DNA of 41,891 nt, taken from positions 1-41,891 of the forward strand of contig JAUVZB010000016.1 of the NCBI GenBank assembly GCA_030602785.1. Reading direction: 5' to 3'. Under the pieces are notes generated by a model that was not told where the DNA came from, did not search any database, and saw nothing but the letters and a program-made list of their open reading frames with translations. Origin of the DNA: Dehalococcoidia bacterium. GTDB lineage: Bacteria > Chloroflexota > Dehalococcoidia > GIF9 > AB-539-J10. Positions 8,419 to 15,480 of this stretch are shown one piece after another; within the stretch, counting starts at the first letter, position 1, and every line of letters starts with the position of its first letter. Position numbers and translations under genes: made by a program.

Positions 8419-9426
8419 CTAGCCATGCTGGGTAATGCGAGCGCCCGTTCTTTCCTGCAGCGTCAGCTGAACGACTGAGTCCTCGTCTTCCCACCGTTCA
8501 TTCTGGCCGCGGTATGTGAACCGGAGTATCCGCTGGCTCTCACCGAGTGTGTTCACCACCACGCACAGGCAGTACCCCTCAGGGGAATACTCCTTCATTG
8601 CCCGGTATTCGCCTGGCGTTAGCTCGGTGTTGACGGTCTCACCTGACAGCCCTTTGACTTCGATTCGAAGCAGTTGGTCCAGCCTCCGAGCCTCGAGATC
8701 CCACCCGACCTTCTCTCCGGAAACATCGTTGATATCCCATCGTTGATCTCGGTAGTACTGCTTGACCAAGTCAACCGCTGCCCGCTCCACCTCTTGCCTC
8801 CGTTCTGTGTCAGATGCGGAGCCCCGAATCGGCCTTCCTGCCGTCGTTTGTAGGCCGAGTCGTGGCCGCCAAGTGCGTACGTAGTCCAGCACTGTTTGGC
8901 GGTACCCTTGATGCCCCGGTTTGTCGGCATACCACACGGCGTGTCTGCCGAACCCTAAGCCATCCGATCTCGCCCGGGGGACACGGAAGTCTCGCTGCTC
9001 GGTGGGAAGGAGGACCGCCTTTGCGGCGGACGCACTGACGTGATAGGCCCACTCAAGAGGCGAATCGGGCAGGCGTCGTTCGCCGACAAGATGACGCGGG
9101 CAAGGCCGGGCATTCGAGAACACGGTGGCATCGGAATACCAGCCCACTATCCGCAGGTCGTTGTGTGGATTGTTGGCACACCACAAGACCAGAACCTGGT
9201 CTATTTGGGACGAGGCAGCAGGGTCGATCCTCCGGAGATGCAGCGCGCCGCGCGATTCCATGTGTCCGTAGACCGTTCCTCTCTGGTCGGGCAAGAAGTT
9301 GTACATCTCGAATCCGAAGCCGTGTTCATCGGGGAACCCTCCACCCCTGAGTACGACATCGACTGTGGGGTTACCACGGTAGTACTCCATCCAAGCAACG
9401 CGGCAAAAGAGCATTCTTGCTTCCAT
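8419..9426 (-). CDS. DUF3883 (nuclease-fold) domain protein
   Basis: The 335-residue protein has two parts. Residues about 225-320 match DUF3883: ERAAVDLVKQYYRDQRWDIN, then EKVGWDLEAR and LLRIEVKGLSG, with a D...E-x-K arrangement typical of restriction-endonuclease folds. After that come LTPGEYRAMKE and YCLCVVVN. The N-terminal ~200 residues (MEYYRGNPTVDVVLRGGGF..., then LVLWCANNPHNDLRIVGWY) are unrecognised; they resemble a small ligand- or modified-base-recognition module, but that is speculation. The start at 9426 has AAGGAGG 6 bases upstream. The gene stands alone, flanked by repeats, in a defence-like neighbourhood with type I restriction and toxin-like genes. DUF3883 domains are often fused to helicases or ATPases in defence proteins; a solo nuclease role is inference. 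Confidence 0.8.
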   Translation of the reverse strand: MEARMLFCRVAWMEYYRGNPTVDVVLRGGGFPDEHGFGFEMYNFLPDQRGTVYGHMESRGALHLRRIDPAASSQIDQVLVLWCANNPHNDLRIVGWYSDATVFSNARPCPRHLVGERRLPDSPLEWAYHVSASAAKAVLLPTEQRDFRVPRARSDGLGFGRHAVWYADKPGHQGYRQTVLDYVRTWRPRLGLQTTAGRPIRGSASDTERRQEVERAAVDLVKQYYRDQRWDINDVSGEKVGWDLEARRLDQLLRIEVKGLSGETVNTELTPGEYRAMKEYSPEGYCLCVVVNTLGESQRILRFTYRGQNERWEDEDSVVQLTLQERTGARITQHG

Positions 9427-9564
9427 CACCCTCCTCCTTCTTCGTGGTTGGACCGCATTAGCAGCTACCAAGGGTCATCGTGGGAGCATCGGCCATACTT
9501 GGGAGCGGCCTCGGTCATTGTAGTCCAGTTCTATCCAGCGGTGAAGGGCCAACTGCGGGAATTC

Positions 9565-9678
9565 CCGGGACACCATGCTCGATTCCCTTTGCGTTCTGCG
9601 CTCGCAAGCGCTGACCAGCATTCCCCGGAATTACGCAACGGCAGCTTCGGCACTCCGGAGATAGGTATGGTGTCCCCG
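9565..9678. mobile_element. MITE-like repeat with GGGGACACCA termini (copy 3)
   Basis: The ends are CCGGGACACCATGCTC on the left and GGTATGGTGTCCCCG on the right. The interior TACGCAACGGCAGCTTCGG and ACTCCGGAGATA match the copy at 5097-5210 closely. At about 114 bp both copies have the same length, which supports a defined mobile unit rather than chance. Confidence 0.7.
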
Positions 9679-9713
9679 TGATTCCTCTGCATTCGGGCTG
9701 GTGCATCGCATAG

Positions 9714-9820
9714 GCGTGATCGCCTACAGAACGACGGGCCGGACATATCCGGCCCATACCGGCACTTCTCATCCCCACTCTGCGGGCAGCCATGGGAGGC
9801 TGCCCCTACGGTAGAACCGC
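9714..9820. repeat. Composite double-hairpin repeat, copy 2
   Basis: Nearly identical to copy 3 at 9931-10038 and close to copy 1 at 8172-8277. It has the hairpin GGGCCGGACATATCCGGCCC and the GGGCAGCC/GGCTGCCC stem followed by CCTACGGTAGAACCGCC. Confidence 0.75.
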
Positions 9821-9930
9821 CATGGTCCATGCCAGGACAGGCGTTCACGAACCGTCACGGCATTGGGACTGCACCCACGCTCCTGCGAGGGAGGCCCGCA
9901 CTCTGCATTCGGAATTGCGTGTCGAATTGG

Positions 9931-10038
9931 GCGTGATCGCCTACAGAACGACGGGCCGGACATATCCGCCCCATACCGGCACTTCTCATCCCCACTCTGC
10001 GGGCAGCCATGGGAGGCTGCCCCTACGGTAGAACCGCC
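9931..10038. repeat. Composite double-hairpin repeat, copy 3
   Basis: Same unit and orientation as copy 2. One base change in the first hairpin (CGGACATATCCGCCCC) weakens that stem, while the second stem is intact. High identity to copy 2, flank included, suggests a recent tandem or segmental duplication. Confidence 0.75.
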
Positions 10039-10170
10039 GTGGCCTACAACCGTTGGGCCGTTCACGAACCGTCACAACATTCGGACCACACCCACCACCC
10101 CTGCGGGCACGAAGTGCAGCCGACAAGAATCAAGTCACGGGCGCGCACCACACCCACGCCCCTACGGCAG

Positions 10171-10890
10171 CTACCCCACGGATGCGGCCGGGCACAGGCC
10201 GCTCAGAACACAGTCGCCGCAGCGCGGCCTGCGAGAGTGACAGACAGTGCGCCCGTGCTCTATCAGGTGAAGGTGGAACCTGTATCTCTCCGACGGAGCC
10301 ACGAGTTCCTCGAGGGCGGCCTGAGCACCCTCAGCAGTCATGCGGCTGTCGATGAGGCCAAGGCGCCGCGATACGCGGTGCACGTGTGTGTCCACGGGCA
10401 ACGCAGGCCTTCCCATCGCAAAGAGCAGTACACAACTGGCGGTCTTCTGCCCGACACCGCTGAACGACGTGAGGTATTCGCGGGCAGCTCCCAGTTCCAT
10501 CGTGTTCAGGGAGGAGAGGTCAAGGGACCCGTTCTCGCGCACAAGCCGCACAAGCATCTCTTTGATGCGGGCCGACTTGATTCTGGACAGCCCCGCGTTG
10601 CTGATGGCCTCCTCGATGTCCGCAGCGCCTGCGGACACAACCGCCTCCAGAGAGCCAAAACGAGAGAGCAGCGACTCGAAGGCGCGGTGCGAGTTGACGT
10701 CCGAGGTGTTCTGAGACAGGACCGTCTCCACCAGCACGTCAACGGCCCTCCCGCGCGACTCCCAGGGACGGGGCCCGTATTCAGCATCAAGTGCCCCCAT
10801 GATTTCCCCGGGCCTGCTGTCCGGCACGGAGACACGCTCCCCTTGAACGGAGCGAGAACCAACGGAGGCAGACTCAGGCATTCCAGACAT
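10171..10890 (-). CDS. nth: Endonuclease III-like DNA glycosylase/AP lyase
   Basis: The protein has the helix-hairpin-helix LTSFSGVGQKTASCVLLFA with the catalytic Lys (GVGQKTA). The following PALPVDTHVHRVSRRLGL contains the catalytic Asp. The C-terminal iron-sulfur signature C-x6-C-x2-C-x5-C (CHSRRPRCGDCVLSGLC) is complete. It removes oxidised pyrimidines in base-excision repair. The conserved core starts near IMGALDAEYGPRPW, so the first ~35 residues are extra and the start is uncertain: ATG 10890 is used here, ATG 10908 is also possible, and neither has a good ribosome site. It is transcribed divergently from the nucleoside hydrolase, with about 40 bp between starts. The N-terminal LSQNTSDVNSHRAFESLLSRF is typical of the HhH-GPD fold. 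Confidence 0.93.
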   Translation of the reverse strand: MSGMPESASVGSRSVQGERVSVPDSRPGEIMGALDAEYGPRPWESRGRAVDVLVETVLSQNTSDVNSHRAFESLLSRFGSLEAVVSAGAADIEEAISNAGLSRIKSARIKEMLVRLVRENGSLDLSSLNTMELGAAREYLTSFSGVGQKTASCVLLFAMGRPALPVDTHVHRVSRRLGLIDSRMTAEGAQAALEELVAPSERYRFHLHLIEHGRTVCHSRRPRCGDCVLSGLCPAASVG

Positions 10891-10928
10891 GGCACGTGAC
10901 ACACACATGTGCTAGTGTAATCGACGCA

Positions 10929-11858
10929 ATGAGCCTGAGTGTAGCACTGGACATCGACCCGGGAATAGACGATGCGCTCGCCGTCGCCCTCGCGCTGCGC
11001 AGTTCGGAGATACGACTCGAACTGGTCACAACTGTCGCCGGGAACGGACCTCTGGAGATGACAACGCGAAATGCACTGCGGGTACTCCACCATCTTGGTG
11101 CGGACGATATCCCGGTGGCTGCAGGGGCGGCGCAGCCTCTGCGGAAGCCATTCTACGGCGCCATTGGCTACCACGGCCATGACGCCCTCGGGGGCATCGA
11201 TCTGCCCGACAGTCCGCATGCCGCTGACACGAAGACCGCTGTCGACGCCCTGTACGAATTCGCGGCCACGAAACCAGGAGAGCGCGTGCTCGTAGCCACA
11301 GGTCCACTCACAAACGTGGCACAGGCGTTCCAACGCCATCCCGAATTGCCCGCGATGCTCAAGGAACTGGTCATCATGGGGGGAGCGTTCGGGCTTACCC
11401 GATACGGAACGGGCAACCAGACACCGGTTGCCGAGTTCAACATCTGGCAGGACCCGGATGCAGCCGAGGTGGTATTCGCCTCAGGGGCCTCGATGACCAT
11501 CGTCGGACTGGACGTGACGAACGACCCGGCAACGGCACTGGCAGATGATGACCTCGCGCGACTGCGCTCAGGCGCCACGCCCACCAGCCGCATGGCCGCA
11601 GATATCACCGCATTCGCCCTGAAGACACACCCCAACTGTGCCCTTCACGACCCACTCGCGCTCGCAGTGGTGCTCGATCGGACGCTGTTCGATTTCGCGC
11701 ACGGGAGCCTCGAAGTCCACGCTGCCCCTGATACTGAGATGGGCCGAACGATTGTGCGTGCAGACAACCCACCTCCATGTCCACCTGCCGCAGTCGCCAG
11801 CGCGGTCGACGGTCCACGATTCAAGCAGTTGTTCCTATCCCGGATGATGGAACACTAG
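10929..11858 (+). CDS. Inosine/uridine-preferring nucleoside hydrolase
   Basis: The 309-residue protein begins MSLSVALDIDPGIDDALA, the calcium-binding DxDxxxDD signature that defines the family. VLVATGPLTNVAQAF and ELVIMGGAFG further on are also characteristic, as are AEFNIWQDPDAAEVVF and the C-terminal HDPLALAVVLD. It splits nucleosides into base and ribose in salvage pathways; which nucleosides cannot be told from sequence. ATG 10929 was chosen because the family's first strand begins there. No ribosome site precedes it, and a -10-like TGTAAT sits only 8 bases upstream, so the message may be leaderless. The next gene, a PfkB kinase, starts 1 bp after its stop, so the two are co-transcribed and the kinase may use the released sugar or a nucleoside. 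Confidence 0.95.
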   Translation: MSLSVALDIDPGIDDALAVALALRSSEIRLELVTTVAGNGPLEMTTRNALRVLHHLGADDIPVAAGAAQPLRKPFYGAIGYHGHDALGGIDLPDSPHAADTKTAVDALYEFAATKPGERVLVATGPLTNVAQAFQRHPELPAMLKELVIMGGAFGLTRYGTGNQTPVAEFNIWQDPDAAEVVFASGASMTIVGLDVTNDPATALADDDLARLRSGATPTSRMAADITAFALKTHPNCALHDPLALAVVLDRTLFDFAHGSLEVHAAPDTEMGRTIVRADNPPPCPPAAVASAVDGPRFKQLFLSRMMEH

Positions 11859-11859
11859 C

Positions 11860-12849
11860 GTGGCACACGTCCTCGTGTGTGGAGCCATCAACTGGGATAC
11901 GACCTGCCTGGTCGAGCACCTCCCGATTCCCGGCGAGGAGGTCACCTGCGACAGCGTCAGCGAGGTGCCGGGTGGCACAGGAGCGAACGCCGCCGTCGCG
12001 GCTGCCCGCATCCTCGGCCCGGATGAGGTGGCGTTGTTCGCCGCACTCGGCCGTGACAGTATCACAAGCGTGCAGCTCGCCATCCTCGACACCGAGGGTG
12101 TGGCACATGGACCCGTCGCTCGAATCAGCGGGCAATCCTCAGGACGTGCCTATATCTTCGTCGACCACTCGGGGCAGAACGTCATCGCAAGCAGTGTCGG
12201 CGCGAATTCCGCCCTGAACACCCGTCACGCCCGACAAGCGAAGCTGTCCACCCTGCTGCAGAAGTGCCGTTGCGTGGTTCTGACCGACCCTCCGCTGCAG
12301 GTAGCGTCGTATCTCCTCCAGGCTGCCGCAGCTCTGGACCTTCCGGCCCTCTGGGACCCGGGCATCCTAATCCGACACGGATGGAACGTGCTCGCTCCGC
12401 TGACCAGAAACGTGGATACTCTCGTTCTGAACGAAGTCGAGGCCCGTCAACTTTTCTGTGCGGCAGATCCGCGTGACATCGTACGCAGCCTCGACCTGCG
12501 CAGCGCGCCATCTCACCTCGTGTTGAAGCAGGGAGCGCGCGGCTCCCTCACAGTCGACTGTGCGACCGGCGCCACGACGCCCATTCCCCCACTCCCCATG
12601 GAGAAGCTGGGACTCCAGGTGGTCAACACCGTGGGCTGCGGCGATGTCTTCCTTGGCACATACGCGGCCTATCTCGCGCTAGGCTTTGAGAGGCGACAGG
12701 CCCTCCTCATCGCTTCGGCTGCCGGCGGACTGAATGCAACAAGGCCGGAGACCAGGGGAGGCCCTGACCGAACGAGCCTTGAGGACGCGGTTCACCGGGC
12801 TGCGAGTCTCGGGTTCACGTTACCCCACACAGAAGGCAGCGTCGGTTGA
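11860..12849 (+). CDS. PfkB-family carbohydrate/nucleoside kinase
   Basis: The 329-residue protein has the ribokinase-superfamily N-terminal pattern GAINWDT...PIPGEEV and VPGGTGANAAVAAARIL, plus the C-terminal catalytic motif NTVGCGDVFLGTYAAYLALG. The Asp of GCGD is the catalytic base, with G-C-G in place of the more usual G-A-G. It starts with GTG at 11860, 1 bp after the nucleoside hydrolase stop. The operon (hydrolase, kinase, Gate-domain membrane protein) suggests that it phosphorylates ribose or a nucleoside such as inosine or adenosine in salvage; the exact substrate is not readable. Confidence 0.92.
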   Translation: MAHVLVCGAINWDTTCLVEHLPIPGEEVTCDSVSEVPGGTGANAAVAAARILGPDEVALFAALGRDSITSVQLAILDTEGVAHGPVARISGQSSGRAYIFVDHSGQNVIASSVGANSALNTRHARQAKLSTLLQKCRCVVLTDPPLQVASYLLQAAAALDLPALWDPGILIRHGWNVLAPLTRNVDTLVLNEVEARQLFCAADPRDIVRSLDLRSAPSHLVLKQGARGSLTVDCATGATTPIPPLPMEKLGLQVVNTVGCGDVFLGTYAAYLALGFERRQALLIASAAGGLNATRPETRGGPDRTSLEDAVHRAASLGFTLPHTEGSVG

Positions 12850-13847
12850 GCCCCGTACGAGAATCGGGGCCGACGGCACAGGCGACACCACCAACCGGAT
12901 TCCTCCCGGGGCTCAAGGCCGGGTTTTACCAGGGCTCGCGCAAGGGGATACGCGGTTCACTCTGGATATGCAGAATCCTCGTTCCCGTCTCCCTTGCCGT
13001 CGCACTGCTGGACTGGACAGGCTGGCTTTACGCACTCGACCCCATCTTCCAACCCGTCATGGGGCTCATCAACCTGCCACCGCAGGCGGCGCTCCCCATT
13101 CTCCTGGCGATTTTCACCAGCGTTTACGCAGCGATCGGGATGATTGTGGTTGTCCCGTTCTCCGCCGGGCAAGTCCTCCTGCTGGCCGTCTTCGTCACGA
13201 TAGCCCACATGCTCGTCGTGGAAGGACTGATACAGCACAAGTCCGGAATCAATCTCATGAAGATAAATTCGATACGACTGGTGACCGCAGGCCTCACCGT
13301 CTTCGTGGTATCGCAGTTCTTTCCGGGCACGGAGACCCCTGTCGTGTTGCCCGAGGCCATGGGATTTCACGCGACGCTGCTCGACGCGCTTGCGGGCTGG
13401 GCCCTTTCGACATTGAGTCTCCTGCTCAAGATTTTCATCATCATCATGGTTGTCATGATTGCTCTGGAGACGCTCGACGTACTGGGATGGAACAAGAGGC
13501 TTGCGGAGTTCTTCCGGCCGGTTATGGCAATCCTCGGACTCACTCCCAACGTGGCCTCGATGTGGGTGGCCGGAACGTTCTTCGGCCTCACTTGCGGAAG
13601 TGCCGTCGTCATGGAGGAGGCGGCCAGCGGCCGGCATGCGGAGGATGAACTTGAGCGGCTGCACATCTCGCTGGGAATCAATCACTCGATAATCGAGGAC
13701 CCTGCCCTGTTCCTGGCGCTGGGGGTACCCATCTTCTGGACGGTAGTACCACGGTTCCTCGCAGCAGCAGTGGCAGTCCAGCTATACCGCCTGGTTCGCG
13801 CTGCGCGGTCACGCTACGGGCGCCGCGCAAGCTCCGACTCAGCGTGA
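12846..13847 (+). CDS. Gate-domain (nucleoside recognition) membrane protein
   Basis: The 333-residue protein has about eight hydrophobic segments, for example ILVPVSLAVALLDWTGWLYA, AALPILLAIFTSVYAAIGMI, VLLLAVFVTIAHMLVVEGL and IFIIIMVVMIALETLDVLG. Loop motifs MGLINLPPQAALP and SLGINHSIIEDPALFLALG fit the nucleoside recognition (Gate, PF07670) family, which is also found in nucleoside transporters and spore-maturation proteins. The likely start is TTG 12846, overlapping the kinase stop by 4 bp (TTGA), so translation is coupled. Operon partners argue for nucleoside or base movement across the membrane. No ATG fits the start; the N-terminal ~30 residues are hydrophilic and poorly constrained. 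Confidence 0.85.
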   Translation: MSPVRESGPTAQATPPTGFLPGLKAGFYQGSRKGIRGSLWICRILVPVSLAVALLDWTGWLYALDPIFQPVMGLINLPPQAALPILLAIFTSVYAAIGMIVVVPFSAGQVLLLAVFVTIAHMLVVEGLIQHKSGINLMKINSIRLVTAGLTVFVVSQFFPGTETPVVLPEAMGFHATLLDALAGWALSTLSLLLKIFIIIMVVMIALETLDVLGWNKRLAEFFRPVMAILGLTPNVASMWVAGTFFGLTCGSAVVMEEAASGRHAEDELERLHISLGINHSIIEDPALFLALGVPIFWTVVPRFLAAAVAVQLYRLVRAARSRYGRRASSDSA

Positions 13848-13848
13848 C

Positions 13849-14070
13849 CTAGGAGTCAGGGACTTCAACAACTTTGTGTCTGGCCGCCAGGCCGGACAGG
13901 AGGCGCACATCGCTCGGCGCGACGCGGTAGTACTCTGCAACGGCACGCAGCACGGCCAGGTTCGCCTTTCCCTCCGTGGGCGGCTCCTTCACGCGCACGA
14001 CCAGGTGGTCTTCGACCGGCTCAATAGAAGCCACCTTCGAGTTCGGCTTGACGTCCACACGTATCTTCAC
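13849..14070 (-). CDS. DUF167 (YggU-like) family protein
   Basis: The 73-residue protein has the complete DUF167 pattern: MKIRVDVKPNSKV at the start, then VVRVKEPPTEGKANLAVLRAVAEYY and VRLLSGLAARHKVVEV. This is the normal length for the family. Its function is not known. The start lies inside the 3' end of mtaB (50-bp overlap, different frame), so it is co-transcribed with mtaB. Its stop abuts the end of the convergent Gate-domain gene, leaving no room for a separate terminator. Confidence 0.93.
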   Translation of the reverse strand: MKIRVDVKPNSKVASIEPVEDHLVVRVKEPPTEGKANLAVLRAVAEYYRVAPSDVRLLSGLAARHKVVEVPDS

Positions 14071-15346
14071 GAGCCCTCCTTACCCACACGGCGTCTCCCA
14101 CCAGGTGCTCCAGCGTCACGTCTTCGAGCACATTGTGCAGCGGCAGTGCGCTACGACAAAGCAGCCGAAGGTAGTTGTGGCTTGTGCCCGAGTAGACGTG
14201 GCTGCCAGGTTTCGTCTCTTCCTCCCAGAGCACCTCCGCAGTCCTTCCGAGCCATGAGCGAGCATACTTCTCCCTGCTGCTCGATGCAAGTCGGCTCATC
14301 GCACCCACTCGTTCTTTCATCGTGGATGGCGCCACCACGCCCTCCATGCCGGCAGCACGCGTTCCGGGTCGCGACGAATACGGGAACACGTGGATGCGGG
14401 CGAATTCCGCAGCCTCGCAGAATGAGACCGTCTCGCCAAACTCGGAGTCGGACTCTCCCGGGAATCCAACAATGACGTCCGTCGTGATAGCGACGTCCGG
14501 CACCACAGCGCGGATGGCTTCCAGCGAACGTATGTAGGAGGATGGTGAATACGCCCTGCCCATCCTTCGAAGCACGCCGGGACTCCCGCTCTGCAACGAC
14601 AGGTGGAAGTGCGGGCACAGGCGCCTGTCCTCCCAGAGCGAGAGGAGTTCCGCGGACAGTTCCCCGGGCTGGAGCGATGACAGTCTCAGTCGCAGCAGTC
14701 CAGGCACTCCAAGGACCTTACGCACAAGGCCCGCAAGTGTCGTGTCTCTGTCTTGATACACACCTATCTTCGTGCCGGTGAGCACAATCTCCTTGTGCCC
14801 GTCACCAACACGCTGTCTGACAGTCTGCAGCACTTCCTCAACCGGCCTCGACCGCTCCCCCGGTCGAACCAGCGGCACAATGCAGTATGCGCACGGTGTC
14901 GCGCACCCCTCCTGCACCATGACAAGGCTTCTTGTCCGTCCGCGCGAAGACGTGCATCCATCCATCATGAGACCCACCTCTTCCACACATCCTCTTCGCT
15001 TCCGGAGTTGTGCTTCCACAGCGTCGACCACCCGGCTCTTCTCATCGTTGTCCGCCAGGACGTCAGCCAGCGAGGCCAGCGCACCAGGCTCGCGTTGCAC
15101 GTAGCAGCCGGTCGCGACTGTCAGGCTTTCCGGGTTGTGGCGCCGAACGGACCGCAGCCATTGACGCACCTTCCGGTCGGCCTCTGCCGTGACGGTGCAC
15201 GTGTTGATGACGTAGACGTCGGCCTTCTCACGCGGACTGACCACGGTGAAACCGCGGGCCTCGAACTGCGCGGCCAGTGTTTCCAACTCGGCCTGGTTGA
15301 GCTTGCAACCAAGCGCATGAACCGCGACCCGATAACTCGCATCCAT
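14021..15346 (-). CDS. mtaB: tRNA-t6A37 methylthiotransferase MtaB (radical SAM)
   Basis: The protein (441 residues from ATG 15346) has the N-terminal MTTase domain with three cluster-binding cysteines (LGCKLNQAE, INTCTV, TGCYVQ). The radical SAM motif is CATPCAYC, with GERSRP and VLTGTKIGVY downstream. LGCKLNQAE is characteristic of MtaB rather than MiaB or RimO. The C-terminal region is TRAM-like. The enzyme converts t6A37 to ms2t6A37 in ANN-decoding tRNAs, using SAM and an auxiliary Fe-S cluster. GTG 15352 is an alternative start two codons upstream; neither has a strong ribosome site. It is divergent from recJ across about 130 bp. Confidence 0.94.
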   Translation of the reverse strand: MDASYRVAVHALGCKLNQAELETLAAQFEARGFTVVSPREKADVYVINTCTVTAEADRKVRQWLRSVRRHNPESLTVATGCYVQREPGALASLADVLADNDEKSRVVDAVEAQLRKRRGCVEEVGLMMDGCTSSRGRTRSLVMVQEGCATPCAYCIVPLVRPGERSRPVEEVLQTVRQRVGDGHKEIVLTGTKIGVYQDRDTTLAGLVRKVLGVPGLLRLRLSSLQPGELSAELLSLWEDRRLCPHFHLSLQSGSPGVLRRMGRAYSPSSYIRSLEAIRAVVPDVAITTDVIVGFPGESDSEFGETVSFCEAAEFARIHVFPYSSRPGTRAAGMEGVVAPSTMKERVGAMSRLASSSREKYARSWLGRTAEVLWEEETKPGSHVYSGTSHNYLRLLCRSALPLHNVLEDVTLEHLVGDAVWVRRAREDTCGRQAELEGGFY

Positions 15347-15429
15347 CTGCACGATGGCCGATTATAGCTATGACCCGGTGGTCGAGCAAGGCGCAGGTGG
15401 GTTTTCCAATCGTGCGACAGATTTCCACG

Positions 15430-15460
15430 TTGCCGCGGCCTCCTGGCCCTGTGTTATAGT
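15430..15460 (+). promoter_or_regulatory. Candidate recJ promoter
   Basis: TATAGT (15455-15460) makes a good -10 box about 21 bp before the recJ ATG. The best -35 candidate, TTGCCG (15430-15435), has a long 19-bp spacer, so the match is only moderate. Confidence 0.4.
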
Positions 15461-15480
15461 TGTGAGGCTTGGACAGCTCT

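Larger units (their letters stand above)
9427..10170. repeat. Repeat-filled intergenic region between DUF3883 gene and nth
   Basis: This 744-bp gap has no supported gene. It contains one complete GGGGACACCA-ended element (9565-9678) and two copies of the composite double-hairpin repeat (9714-9820 and 9931-10038), in the same orientation 217 bp apart. A shared flank, CGTTCACGAACCGTCAC, follows each of these copies (near 9841 and 10059). The last ~100 bp before nth hold nothing I recognise. Confidence 0.65.

Noticed and set aside
8172-10038. Possible CRISPR array
   Set aside because: The repeats are ~107 bp, only three, irregularly spaced and internally palindromic, with no cas genes.
10009-10899. 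296-codon plus-strand frame
   Set aside because: It begins in the composite repeat and is antisense to nth.
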